Assembly: GCA_029222685.1 (NCBI GenBank)
Contig: JARHVB010000086.1
Location: 248,001-312,000 of the forward strand
Direction: 5' to 3'
DNA length: 64,000 nt
DNA from: Terripilifer ovatus
GTDB lineage: Bacteria; Pseudomonadota; Alphaproteobacteria; Rhizobiales; Beijerinckiaceae
Shown here piece by piece: positions 43,129-51,596 of this stretch (its first letter is position 1; each line of letters opens with the position of its first letter). The position numbers and the translations under genes were made by a program. The notes under the pieces are model-generated. The model saw nothing but the letters and a program-made list of their open reading frames with translations, was not told the DNA's origin and made no database searches.

Positions 43129-43953
43129 ATGATGAGCAGCTCCTCGCGCCCGGTCGCCGGGCTCATTGCGCCGGCGTTCTGCTTCCTGCTGATCTGCTTC
43201 ATCGTGCCGGTGCTGCTGCTACTTAGCACCAGTCTGCAGGGCCACGCCGGCTGGTCGTTCGAGAACTTCGGCACCTTCTTCCAGTCCACGCTCAACCGGA
43301 GGGTTCTGTGGACCACCATCAGGCTCGGCGTCCTCGTGACGTTGAGTTCCGTCGTGCTGGGCTACATCGCGGCCCTCAGCATCGTCGATCTGTCCGCCGG
43401 CAACAGGGGCCGCGTGCTCGGGCTGACCATGCTGCCGCTGATGATCTCGCCGGTGGCAAGGACCTATGCCTGGCTTGTCCTGCTGGGACAGGCGGGAGTC
43501 CTGAACGATTTTCTCCAGCTCCTGGGCGTTACGCAACAGCCCGTCCGCTTCCTGTTCACCGAGACCGCCGTCTATCTCGGCCTGTTGCAGCTCTTCCTGC
43601 CGCTGATGATCCTCTCGCTCGTCAGCGCGTTGGAAAATCTCCCGCCGGATGTGGTCACCGCCGCCCGCACGCTCGGTGCCGGCTGGCTAACCGTGTTCTT
43701 CAAGGTCATCCTGCCGCTCACCCGCGAAGGACTGATCATCGGCGGCACGCTCGTCTTCACCGGCTCGATCACCGCCTATATCACGCCTGCCGTCCTGGGC
43801 GGCTCGCGGGTCCTGATGCTTGAGACATTGCTCTATCAGCGGGTCCATCTCGGCAATGACATCAAGACGGCCAGCGTCATCGCGGTCATCCTGGTGGGCT
43901 TAAGTTTTGTCGCGAACTATGTGATCCGCAAACTGTCGAGCAGGAAGACCTGA
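43129..43953 (+). CDS. ABC importer permease 1 (PotB-like)
   Basis: A 274-residue inner-membrane permease. Six hydrophobic segments are visible, beginning LIAPAFCFLLICFIVPVLLL; LTMLPLMISPVARTYAWLVL and the EAA-type loop NLPPDVVTAARTLGAGWL are family landmarks that contact the ATPase. ATG 43129 lies 6 bp after the inverted-repeat element; its ribosome-binding site (AGAGCGA) is weak. The next permease starts 1 bp after its stop. Confidence 0.88.
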   Translation: MMSSSSRPVAGLIAPAFCFLLICFIVPVLLLLSTSLQGHAGWSFENFGTFFQSTLNRRVLWTTIRLGVLVTLSSVVLGYIAALSIVDLSAGNRGRVLGLTMLPLMISPVARTYAWLVLLGQAGVLNDFLQLLGVTQQPVRFLFTETAVYLGLLQLFLPLMILSLVSALENLPPDVVTAARTLGAGWLTVFFKVILPLTREGLIIGGTLVFTGSITAYITPAVLGGSRVLMLETLLYQRVHLGNDIKTASVIAVILVGLSFVANYVIRKLSSRKT

Positions 43954-43954
43954 C

Positions 43955-44728
43955 GTGAAACTGATCGGCCGAACGCTCCTCGTCGCGCAACTGCTCTTCC
44001 TCATCGGCCCGCTGCTGCTGCTTGCGCTCACGGCGCTGTCGGCGGGAGAGACGCTGGAATTTCCACCTGACGGCCTTTCGCTGCGGTGGATGGCGCGGGT
44101 GTTCGAGATCGAGAGCTTTCGCGCCAGCTTCATGACCTCGCTGCTTGTCGCCGTCGCGTCGACGGTGTTCTCCCTCCTCCTCGGCCTTCCCGCCGCTTAT
44201 GCGTTCAGCCGCTACACGGTCCCGTTCGGCGAAGCCATCCGGCTTTTCCTCTCCTCTCCCATCATCGTCCCAGGCATCGTCGTCGGACTGGCGCTGCTCG
44301 ATTTCGTGGTCGTGCCGTTCGCGCTCGATCCGATCGGCGCCCTGCTCGTCGCCCATACAGCCCTGCTCATTCCCTATTCGGTCCGCGTGGTCGGCGCGAG
44401 CCTTGCCGGACTGCGGGTCGATATCGAGGAAGCGGCGGTCCTGCTCGGCTCGACACGGCTGGGCGCGTTTCGCAGCGTGGTCCTGCCCAACATCCAAAAC
44501 GGCGTCATGGCCGCCGCCGTGCTCGGCTTCATCACCTCCTTCAACCAGGTTCCGGTCTCCCTGTTCCTGACCGGGCCCGGCGTCAGCACCCTGCCCATCG
44601 ATATGCTCGCCTATGTGGAGGCGACGTTCGACCCTTCAATGGCCGCGCTGTCGGTGATGCTGGCGGTGCTGTCGCTGATCATCGTCTTCGCAACGGAGCG
44701 GCTGCTCGGATTGTCAAAATATGTCTAG
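43955..44728 (+). CDS. ABC importer permease 2 (PotC-like)
   Basis: A 257-residue permease starting at GTG 43955. It begins RTLLVAQLLFLIGPLLLLAL and carries the EAA loop VDIEEAAVLLGSTRLGAF, with FITSFNQVPVSLFLTGPG near the C-terminus, typical of PotC/FbpB-type subunits. It pairs with permease 1 to form the channel. Its 3' end overlaps the ATPase gene by 8 bp. Confidence 0.88.
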   Translation: MKLIGRTLLVAQLLFLIGPLLLLALTALSAGETLEFPPDGLSLRWMARVFEIESFRASFMTSLLVAVASTVFSLLLGLPAAYAFSRYTVPFGEAIRLFLSSPIIVPGIVVGLALLDFVVVPFALDPIGALLVAHTALLIPYSVRVVGASLAGLRVDIEEAAVLLGSTRLGAFRSVVLPNIQNGVMAAAVLGFITSFNQVPVSLFLTGPGVSTLPIDMLAYVEATFDPSMAALSVMLAVLSLIIVFATERLLGLSKYV

Positions 44729-45737
44729 CTCCGCTTACCTGACGATCAGGGATCTCACCCTGTCCTACGGCGCCAGCGTCGCCGTCGCCGGCCTCAACTT
44801 CGAGGTCGCAAACGGCGAGTTCGTCTCTCTCCTCGGCCCCTCCGGCTGCGGCAAGACGACGACGATGCGGGCGATTGCGGGGCTTCTGCAGCCCAGCGCC
44901 GGCCGGATCTTTCTGGGCGGCGAGGACATCACCAGGGTGCCGCCGAACAAGCGAGACATCGGGCTTGTGTTCCAGTCCTACGCACTGTTTCCGCACCTGT
45001 CCGTGTTCGACAATGTCGCCTTCGGGCTGAAGCTGAAAGGCATGCGCGGCGGTGAGCTCACAAGGCTGGTGGACGAGGCGCTCGCGTCCGTCGGATTGAC
45101 GGGCTATGCGAAGCGCCTTCCCAAGGAACTTTCGGGCGGCCAGCAGCAGCGCGTCGCCCTGGCACGCTCCATCGTCGTGCGGCCGCGCCTTCTCCTGCTC
45201 GACGAACCGCTGTCGAATCTCGATGCAAGACTGAGGGTCGAGATGCGCGCCGAGCTGGGGCGGCTGCAGCGCGATCTCAAGCTGACGATGATCTACGTCA
45301 CGCACGACCAGAGCGAGGCGCTTGCGCTCTCCGACCGTGTCGTCGTCATGAACAAGGGGCGGATCGAACAGGTCGGATCGCCGGGCGACATTTACGAACG
45401 GCCGCAAACGGCCTTTGTGGCCCAGTTCATGGGCTTCGAGAACATCGTCACCGTCCAGGCGGGACGTGCCTGCGGCCGTGATGGAGCGTTAAGCGACATC
45501 GCCATGGATGTGCCGTTCACGACGCTCGCGTGGCGGCCGGCCGCTGTCGTCCTTGGCGGCGGCCCTATCCCCGGCACCATTCGCGCCGCTGCCTATCTCG
45601 GGCAGTCGATCGAATATCTCGTCGATACCCCGCTCGGGATCATCAAAGCCGAGACGCCTGCTTCAGCCGGGAGAGTTAGCCTCGGCAGCGAAGTCCGCAT
45701 CGACCTGCCGCTGGAGAAGGCTGCCTCGTTTGCATAG
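44721..45737 (+). CDS. ABC importer ATPase (PotA-like)
   Basis: A 338-residue ATPase. Walker A is LLGPSGCGKTTTMRAI, the Q-loop VFQSYALFPHLSVFDNV, the signature LSGGQQQRVALARS, Walker B LLLLDEPLSNLDA and the switch His is in VTHDQSEAL. The C-terminal 90 residues form a TOBE-like regulatory domain, shorter and more divergent than in PotA. It energises the two permeases encoded upstream. Confidence 0.9.
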   Translation: MSSSAYLTIRDLTLSYGASVAVAGLNFEVANGEFVSLLGPSGCGKTTTMRAIAGLLQPSAGRIFLGGEDITRVPPNKRDIGLVFQSYALFPHLSVFDNVAFGLKLKGMRGGELTRLVDEALASVGLTGYAKRLPKELSGGQQQRVALARSIVVRPRLLLLDEPLSNLDARLRVEMRAELGRLQRDLKLTMIYVTHDQSEALALSDRVVVMNKGRIEQVGSPGDIYERPQTAFVAQFMGFENIVTVQAGRACGRDGALSDIAMDVPFTTLAWRPAAVVLGGGPIPGTIRAAAYLGQSIEYLVDTPLGIIKAETPASAGRVSLGSEVRIDLPLEKAASFA

Positions 45738-45764
45738 CACCATCCTCATTTCTGGAGCCTGCGC

Positions 45765-46841
45765 ATGAATGTTTCGGATTCCGTCGTGGCTTTTCTGCAC
45801 GCGATGCCAAAGGTCGACATTCATAGCCATCTCCTCGGCACCATCAGGAAGGCGACCTTTCTCGACCTGATCGAACAGCGCGGCTTCCCGATTTCGAAGG
45901 CCGAGGTGGAAGATTTCTATACCCGCGGGGACAAGCCGAAGGGCGTCCTCCATATCCTGCGCGCGCTCGATCAATATATCCTGACAGAGCCGGAGAACTT
46001 TCACCGGCTCGTCTACGAGTTCCTTGAGGACATGGCCGCGCACAACGTGCGCTATAGCGAGTTCTTCTGGAACCCGACAGGCACCGCCAACGTATCGGGC
46101 GTCCCCTACCCGGCGGCGGTGGATGCGATGATCCGCGCGGTGCATGAAGCCCAGCGCGACTTCGGCATCATCGGACGCATCATTCCGAGCATCGACCGGC
46201 AGGCCAGCACCACCGATGCCGTCGAGATGGTGCAATGGGTGATCGACCATCCGCGCAAGGAGGTTCTCGGCATCGGCATCGACTACAGGGAAAACGACTT
46301 CCCGCCGGAGCTTTTCTGGAAAGCCTACCGCAATGCCAGGGAGGCCGACCTCAAGGTCACGGCGCATGCGGGGGAATTCGGGATGCCGTGGACCAATGTC
46401 GAGACCGCGGTCGAACTCCTCAAGGTGGACCGCGTCGATCACGGCTATACCATTGTCGACAATCCCGCCCTGGCAAGGCGCTACGCGGATGGGGGGATCG
46501 TCTTCACGGTGGTGCCGACGAACTCCTACTACCTGCGCACGCTGCCGCCCGACCGCTGGGCCAAGGATCATCCGATCCGGGCCATGGCGGCGCTGGGCCT
46601 GCATATCCACCCCAACACCGACGACCCGACCCTGCACCATGTCACGCCGACACAGGCCTGGACGATGATGATGAAGGACTTCGATTTCACCCTGGACGAT
46701 ATCCTGACATTCACCCTGAACGGCCTGAAGGGCGCCTGGCTTCCCGAAGCGCTTCGCCGGCAATGGCTGTCCGAGTGGCCGATGGAGTTTGCCAGGCTGC
46801 GGCGCGACTTGGGCCTCACCTCAGACCTGACAGAGAAATAG
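45765..46841 (+). CDS. adenosine/adenine deaminase-family hydrolase
   Basis: A 358-residue metal-dependent hydrolase of the adenosine deaminase group. The HxH zinc motif is in KVDIHSHLLG (His 20 and 22), HAGEFG near residue 202 gives the third zinc His and the catalytic Glu, DHGYT near 225 the catalytic His region, and NTDDPT near 285 the zinc Asp. In true adenosine deaminases the last motif is SDDP, and the Thr here is a small deviation. It likely removes an amino group from a purine-like or other amino-heterocyclic substrate brought in by the adjacent importer. 27 bp after the ATPase and 3 bp before the next gene. Confidence 0.8.
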   Translation: MNVSDSVVAFLHAMPKVDIHSHLLGTIRKATFLDLIEQRGFPISKAEVEDFYTRGDKPKGVLHILRALDQYILTEPENFHRLVYEFLEDMAAHNVRYSEFFWNPTGTANVSGVPYPAAVDAMIRAVHEAQRDFGIIGRIIPSIDRQASTTDAVEMVQWVIDHPRKEVLGIGIDYRENDFPPELFWKAYRNAREADLKVTAHAGEFGMPWTNVETAVELLKVDRVDHGYTIVDNPALARRYADGGIVFTVVPTNSYYLRTLPPDRWAKDHPIRAMAALGLHIHPNTDDPTLHHVTPTQAWTMMMKDFDFTLDDILTFTLNGLKGAWLPEALRRQWLSEWPMEFARLRRDLGLTSDLTEK

Positions 46842-46844
46842 TTC

Positions 46845-48197
46845 ATGCCGACATTGAGTGAACAACTTGCCGCGTTCGGCCACGAGCTGAGCTTCGAGCA
46901 GATTCCCGAAGACGTGACATCCTTTGCGAAACTCCTCGTCCTCGACCTACTGGGCGTTGCCCTTGCGGCAAAGACGACGGAGGAGTGGCCGATCACGCTC
47001 GCGGCCTGCCTTGTGTTGGGAGGGGCATCCGAAAGTGCGACGCTGTGGGGAACCGGCAGGAAGAGCACGCCGCAATCGGCAGCGCTCTTCAACGGCATTG
47101 TCGCGCATGCGCTTGAGCTCGACGACTTCAACGGCGTCGATCACTCGGGCGCCGTCGTGCTGCCGGCGCTTTTTGCTGCCGCCGAGATGAGGCCGGACGT
47201 CACCGGCGCGCAATTGCTGACCGCGATGGTTTTTGGCTACGAGGTCGGCCGCAGGCTTCTCGACGCTGCGGGCGGATACCGTGTTCATAACGCAGCCGGA
47301 TGGCATACGACCGGAACCTGCGGCAGTTTTGCGGCCGCGGCCGCTGTCGCAAAGCTATGGGACCTGCCGCCGAAAGATATCACCTGGGCTTTGGGCGTGG
47401 CGGGGTCTTTCACCGGCGGCGTATGGGCCTTCGGCGCCGACGGTGCGATGAGCAAACGCTATCATGCCGGCAGGGCCGCGGAGACGGGCCTCGTGGCTGC
47501 GACATTGGCAAGCCAGGGATTTACCGGCCCCAAGGAAATCTTCGAAGCGCCCTGGGGCGGTTACGCCAATACCTATGCGGCCGGAAACTTCGACGCGAGC
47601 AAGATGGTCTCGGATCTCGGGGAGGATCTCAGGCTGGCCATGGCCGGGATCAAACCCTACGCCTGCTGCCGGGGGCTGCACAGCACGGTCGATGCGGTCC
47701 TGGCCATGCGACAAGAGCCCGGGTTTGATGCGGATGCCATCAGCGACGTGGGCGTGCGCTGCACCCCTGGCCAGGCCGTCCAATTGGGGAACGGAACGCC
47801 TGTCACGCGGCTCCAGGCCCAGTTCAGCCTGCCGTACAGCTTTGCTGTCGCGGCAATCAAAGGCCGGGCATCGCTTGCCGAATTCTCGGGACGGCTCGAC
47901 GACCGGGCTACACGGGAACTGGCCGCGCGTGTCCGCATCCAGCCGGAGCCTGACCTCGGGAAAGAATGGGAGCCGGAGCTGACCGTGTCGCTGTCGGATG
48001 GGACGGTCCTGACGAAGCAGGTCAACGTGGCGCTCGGCGACGCCAGGAACCCGCTGCCGCGAGCAGCGGTCATCAACAAATATCGGGGGCTGATGGAATT
48101 GGGCGCCAAGCCAGAAAGCGCTGCGGAAATCGAGGAAATCACGCTCGGGCTGGAGGCGCCCGCAGCATTGGGCCGATTGTTGACGCTCCTCTCGTAA
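46845..48197 (+). CDS. MmgE/PrpD-family protein
   Basis: A 450-residue member of the 2-methylcitrate dehydratase (PrpD)/MmgE family, which also contains cis-aconitate decarboxylase and iminodisuccinate epimerase. Landmarks are VLDLLGVALAAKTTEEW, NGIVAHALELDDFN, VVLPALFAAAE, AAGWHTTGTCGSFAAAAAVA, GRAAETGLVAATLASQGF and KPYACCRGLHSTVDAVL. It probably acts on the carbon skeleton left after deamination, by dehydration, decarboxylation or epimerisation. It is the last gene of the LacI-led operon. The substrate is unknown. Confidence 0.85.
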   Translation: MPTLSEQLAAFGHELSFEQIPEDVTSFAKLLVLDLLGVALAAKTTEEWPITLAACLVLGGASESATLWGTGRKSTPQSAALFNGIVAHALELDDFNGVDHSGAVVLPALFAAAEMRPDVTGAQLLTAMVFGYEVGRRLLDAAGGYRVHNAAGWHTTGTCGSFAAAAAVAKLWDLPPKDITWALGVAGSFTGGVWAFGADGAMSKRYHAGRAAETGLVAATLASQGFTGPKEIFEAPWGGYANTYAAGNFDASKMVSDLGEDLRLAMAGIKPYACCRGLHSTVDAVLAMRQEPGFDADAISDVGVRCTPGQAVQLGNGTPVTRLQAQFSLPYSFAVAAIKGRASLAEFSGRLDDRATRELAARVRIQPEPDLGKEWEPELTVSLSDGTVLTKQVNVALGDARNPLPRAAVINKYRGLMELGAKPESAAEIEEITLGLEAPAALGRLLTLLS

Positions 48198-48270
48198 GGA
48201 ACACGACATAACCCGCACGGCCGGCCCCTCCGGCGGCTAATGTCCACAATCTCGATCCGCTTGGTCGTGC

Positions 48271-48351
48271 TCAATAGGCGCCGAAAACACCGATGAGCAG
48301 CGCCGAGGCTGCCGCGATAGCGAGCAGAAACACCTGAATCTGGTCAGCCAT
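48271..48351 (-). CDS. 26-residue single-pass membrane peptide
   Basis: A minus-strand frame with an ideal ribosome-binding site (GGGAGGT, 4 nt before the ATG at 48349-48351) codes MADQIQVF followed by a 16-residue hydrophobic stretch (LLAIAAASALLIGVFG) and ends in AY. The form, a short polar start and one transmembrane helix, is that of bacterial small membrane proteins. It opposes the start of the flavoprotein gene. No function can be assigned; the ribosome-binding site and hydrophobicity are the only support. Confidence 0.5.
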   Translation of the reverse strand: MADQIQVFLLAIAAASALLIGVFGAY

Positions 48352-49741
48352 GGATACCTCCCGCCGCTTGGACCGGATGCAGGCTGGCGGAACCAGCCGC
48401 CACTCCAACGCACGCCCGGGCGTTCGGTTCCGCGTGCGGCGGAACCAAGGCCCATCGGTATGGGTTCCCAGAGGCCTATCCCTCCTGCCGGATCAGCCCT
48501 TGCTAGACGCCGACAACACCGACCATGCCGATCTGCGCGGTGGCAATCCGCCCTGGCGGCATGCGCCGCAAAGTCTGTCGGGTTCCCCGCTCACCCGGAA
48601 CACGCGATGCCAGGTGCTGGTTGTCGGCGCCGGCATCACCGGCGCGCTGATGGCGGAGCACCTGACATCGCGCGACTTTGAGGTCGTCATTCTCGAAAAG
48701 GAAGAGCCGATCCGCGGCAGCACGGCCGCCAGCACCTCCATGCTGTTGTGGGAGATCGACCGCTCCCTCTCCGACCTGACATCGCTTTATGGCTTCGAGC
48801 GCGCCGTCAATATCTATCGCCGCAGCCTGCAGGCGGTCTCGGGGCTCATGGCGTTGGTGCGCCAGCAGCAATTGCATTGTGCCTTCCGCGACAGATACTC
48901 GCTTTATCTCGCCAGCGCCGAAACCGATCCGAAGGCACTGCAGGCGGAACACGAGCTTCGGCAGCGCGCTAACCTGCCCGGCTTCTTTCTCGATGATCGC
49001 AAGCTGGCGTCCGAATTCGGATTCGAACGGAACGGCGCTATTCTCTCCCCCGGTTCGGCCGACGCGGACCCGGTGTGCCTGACCCACGCCCTGCTGCAGA
49101 CCGCGATCCGTCGTGGCGCCAGGCTCGTCGTCGGCGAGGCGCAGGTCTTCGACGGTGGAGCGAAAAGCGTGATCGTCGGTCTTGCCGACGACCACGTGAT
49201 CGAGGCCGAATACGTCGTTCTCGCTACCGGTTATGCCATGCCCGATATCGTGCACAGCGATCTTCACCGGACGTCTTCAAGCTGGGCGATCGCGACGGCG
49301 CCGCAGCTTCCAACGGCGCTCTGGCGCGGCGGAGTCCTGATCTGGGAGGCGTCAGAAAAATATCTGTATGCACGCACGACGACCGACAATCGTATCGTTG
49401 TCGGCGGCGAAGACGATGAGTCCATCGTCGAACAGGACGACCGGGACCGGCTGATGCCGCGCAAGAAGGAGATCATTCTGGCGAAGCTCAAAGCGCTTTA
49501 TCCCGCCGCCGAGGCAAGCGCCGCCTTCGCCTGGTCGGGCGCCTTCGGACAGACCGGTGATGGTCTTCCCCTGATCGGCCGGGTACCGGGACATCGCCGG
49601 CTTCATGCCGCATATGGCTATGGCGGGAATGGCATCACCTTCAGCTTTCTCGCCTCCCGGATGATCGCACGCATGATCGCTGGTGAGTTCGAGCGCTGGT
49701 TCGAGGATTTCGCCATCGATCGGCCGGCACCGAAACCGTGA
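48350..49741 (+). CDS. FAD-dependent oxidoreductase (DAO family)
   Basis: Up to 463 residues of a glycine-oxidase/D-amino-acid-oxidase-like flavoprotein. The dinucleotide fold is VLVVGAGITGALMAEHL followed by VVILEKEEP, with the FAD-isoalloxazine region GSTAASTSML. Further motifs are VVLATGYAMPD, RIVVGGEDDES and the C-terminal GLPLIGRVPG with YGYGGNGITFSFLAS. These enzymes oxidise amines to imines and H2O2. The first 80 residues have little homology beyond RGGNPPWRH, so the true start may be later than 48350 (for example TTG 48498), which would also avoid overlap with the opposing small ORF. Not clearly tied to the operon upstream. Confidence 0.75.
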   Translation: MDTSRRLDRMQAGGTSRHSNARPGVRFRVRRNQGPSVWVPRGLSLLPDQPLLDADNTDHADLRGGNPPWRHAPQSLSGSPLTRNTRCQVLVVGAGITGALMAEHLTSRDFEVVILEKEEPIRGSTAASTSMLLWEIDRSLSDLTSLYGFERAVNIYRRSLQAVSGLMALVRQQQLHCAFRDRYSLYLASAETDPKALQAEHELRQRANLPGFFLDDRKLASEFGFERNGAILSPGSADADPVCLTHALLQTAIRRGARLVVGEAQVFDGGAKSVIVGLADDHVIEAEYVVLATGYAMPDIVHSDLHRTSSSWAIATAPQLPTALWRGGVLIWEASEKYLYARTTTDNRIVVGGEDDESIVEQDDRDRLMPRKKEIILAKLKALYPAAEASAAFAWSGAFGQTGDGLPLIGRVPGHRRLHAAYGYGGNGITFSFLASRMIARMIAGEFERWFEDFAIDRPAPKP

Positions 49742-49824
49742 CGCATTTGTGTGTCGGCTGGAACGATCCAGGCCCATCGACGTTGCTCACGCGCCAACAC
49801 CATTGAACCGGAAGGAACGACACC

Positions 49825-50184
49825 ATGCCCACAGCATCAGGTCATACTCGCGCCATCGCAGCCTCCAAGGTGCAAGGCACAAGCGTCTATAACACCGCCG
49901 GCGAGGCCATCGGCCATGTCGAGGATATCGTTCTTGACAAGCTGACGGACAAAGTCTTGTTCGCCGTGCTCGGCTTCGGCGGCTTTCTCGGCATCGGAGA
50001 GAAGTATCACGCCATGCCGTGGTCCATGCTGGACTATGTGCCTGCGCAGGGCGGCTATGTGGTCAAGCTGTCGCGGCAACAGCTTGAAGGCGCACCGACC
50101 TATGAACTCGATGACCTTATCCGCAACGATGGCTCGAGCAACACGCCCTCATTCGATTATTATTCGAGACTGACTCCGCACTGA
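49825..50184 (+). CDS. PRC-barrel domain protein
   Basis: A 119-residue protein with one PRC barrel: VQGTSVYNTAGEAIGHVEDI, then FAVLGFGGFLGIGEKYHAMP and YVVKLSRQQLEGAP. Such proteins are common in Hyphomicrobiales and bind small ligands or RNA, or act in stress responses. Start ATG 49825 after GGAAGGA. There is no signal peptide and no operon partner; a dispersed repeat follows. Confidence 0.85.
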   Translation: MPTASGHTRAIAASKVQGTSVYNTAGEAIGHVEDIVLDKLTDKVLFAVLGFGGFLGIGEKYHAMPWSMLDYVPAQGGYVVKLSRQQLEGAPTYELDDLIRNDGSSNTPSFDYYSRLTPH

Positions 50185-50217
50185 GGCCGCCTCAACGCTG
50201 GGCTGAAAAGTAACGCT

Positions 50218-50313
50218 GTCATTCCCGACGTCCACGCAGCGGGCGAGCGGGAATCCGGAAGCCACCCCTGTGCCACTGGATTCCCGCTCAGTGCTTCGCT
50301 TGGCGGGAATGAC
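50218..50313. repeat. dispersed palindromic repeat, copy 1
   Basis: A 96-bp element bounded by GTCATTCCCG and CGGGAATGAC, with an internal pair GAGCGGGAATCC/GGATTCCCGCTC. Its right half is the reverse complement, with 2-3 mismatches, of the left half of the element at 63529-63644. Typical of intergenic repeats of this bacterial group; it follows the PRC gene and precedes the convergent metE-like gene's end. Confidence 0.7.
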
Positions 50314-50338
50314 ATGCGGAGACCGTAGTGAGCGGGTC

Positions 50339-51358
50339 TCATACGCGAATTTCACTGCGCAGATCGGCGGCGGCCGCGACCATCACCGCGATCTTGTCGC
50401 GGGCAAGCGCACGGTCGATCGTCATCAAGCCGCAATCGGGCGCGACGAGGAGCTTGCGCGGATCTAGATAATCCAGCGCCTGTCGAATCCGGCTCTTCAC
50501 CTGCTCGATGGTTGGAACAGCGGAGGCGCCAGGATCGACGCAGCCGAACATCACGAGCCGGTCGCGGCAAGCTTTGAGCACGGCCGGATCGAAGGTGCTC
50601 CGGCCAAACTCAACATTGAACCCGGAAATCCGCGTCTCCATCAATTTGTCGAGCAGGTCCGGATAGGTGAAATGGTGCTGGAGGGCGCGCCCGCCCGGAT
50701 AGCCGAAACACAGGTGCACGATCGTCGGGACGTGAATTCCCTCCAGGCACCGGTCGAGCGCTTGCGCGGCAAATTGCGAGACCTTGTCGTGATAGCGCGT
50801 CATGGCCGGTTCATCGATCTGCAGCATGTCGCAACCCGCCGCCTGCAGGTCGAGCAGCTCCGCATTCACGGCGGCGGCGACATCCATGGCAAGGCGGGCT
50901 TCATCGCCATAGGCCTCGTCGAGGGTGCTGTCGACGATCGTCAGCGGGCCGGCCACTGCCATTTTGACCGGCAGCGCCGTGTGCTTCTTGGCGACCTGCA
51001 GATCGTCGACGGTCGCGGCCGCACGCCGCTTGATCGGGCCGATGATGCGCGGGACCATGTGCGGATAGTTGGCCTGGCCCCGGTAGAATGTTTTCGTGCC
51101 GAGATTGACCAGGTCGATTCCGTCCCAGGTCGTGGCGGCGTGATAGACGAAACTCTCTCTGCGCTGCTCTCCGTCCGTCACGATATCGAGGCCTAGCTCC
51201 TCCTGCTCGCGCAGCGAGATGACCGTCGCATCGTCCTGGGCTTCTCGCAGTTGGGGGCCTTCAAAGCGGAACTGCGCGCGGCTGCGCACCGTGTTGGCCA
51301 GCCAGGTGGGGCGCGGAAAACTACCGACGCTTGTGGTTGTCAGCGGCCTGAGTTCCAT
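50339..51358 (-). CDS. cobalamin-independent methionine synthase-like zinc methyltransferase 1
   Basis: A 339-residue protein equal to the C-terminal catalytic half of MetE. It starts with LTTTSVGSFPRPTWLANTVR and keeps the zinc site: His and Cys in VHLCFGYPGG, and Cys in APDCGLMTIDR; IDEPAMTRYH is the conserved mid-motif. The N-terminal MetE half that binds folate is missing, as in core-MetE proteins and coenzyme-M-type epoxide transferases, so it moves a methyl or alkyl group between a small donor and a thiol. ATG 51358 follows GAGAGGGATGGA. It is divergent from an IclR regulator. Confidence 0.82.
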   Translation of the reverse strand: MELRPLTTTSVGSFPRPTWLANTVRSRAQFRFEGPQLREAQDDATVISLREQEELGLDIVTDGEQRRESFVYHAATTWDGIDLVNLGTKTFYRGQANYPHMVPRIIGPIKRRAAATVDDLQVAKKHTALPVKMAVAGPLTIVDSTLDEAYGDEARLAMDVAAAVNAELLDLQAAGCDMLQIDEPAMTRYHDKVSQFAAQALDRCLEGIHVPTIVHLCFGYPGGRALQHHFTYPDLLDKLMETRISGFNVEFGRSTFDPAVLKACRDRLVMFGCVDPGASAVPTIEQVKSRIRQALDYLDPRKLLVAPDCGLMTIDRALARDKIAVMVAAAADLRSEIRV

Positions 51359-51457
51359 TCCATCCCTCTCCCGTGTGTCCGACGTTGACGTCACGAAGGC
51401 TTCGCCGCCGGCGACTTGGCGGGTCGGCGCGTCTTCGCGCTTCCTCCCGGGACGGTA

Positions 51458-51485
51458 TGTCGTATAATGAAACTGTATCTTATTT
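51458..51485 (-). promoter_or_regulatory. 28-bp shared motif, copy A (promoter or IclR operator)
   Basis: Plus-strand TGTCGTATAATGAAACT followed by GTATCTTATTT. Twenty-three of 28 bases recur at 59173-59200, upstream of the binding-protein gene of the same locus, in the same orientation relative to the gene served. It lies between the divergent metE-like and iclR-like genes, about 100 bp from each. Whether it is a promoter or an operator cannot be decided by reading. Confidence 0.55.
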
Positions 51486-51596
51486 ATAAATTTACGGCGT
51501 CGCGGCGAACAATGTCAAGGTTCTGAATGGCAGGTTTGCCTGACGACACACCTTGCCGCCGGATGGCTATGTGATAGTTGCCTATGTCGAATTGGG

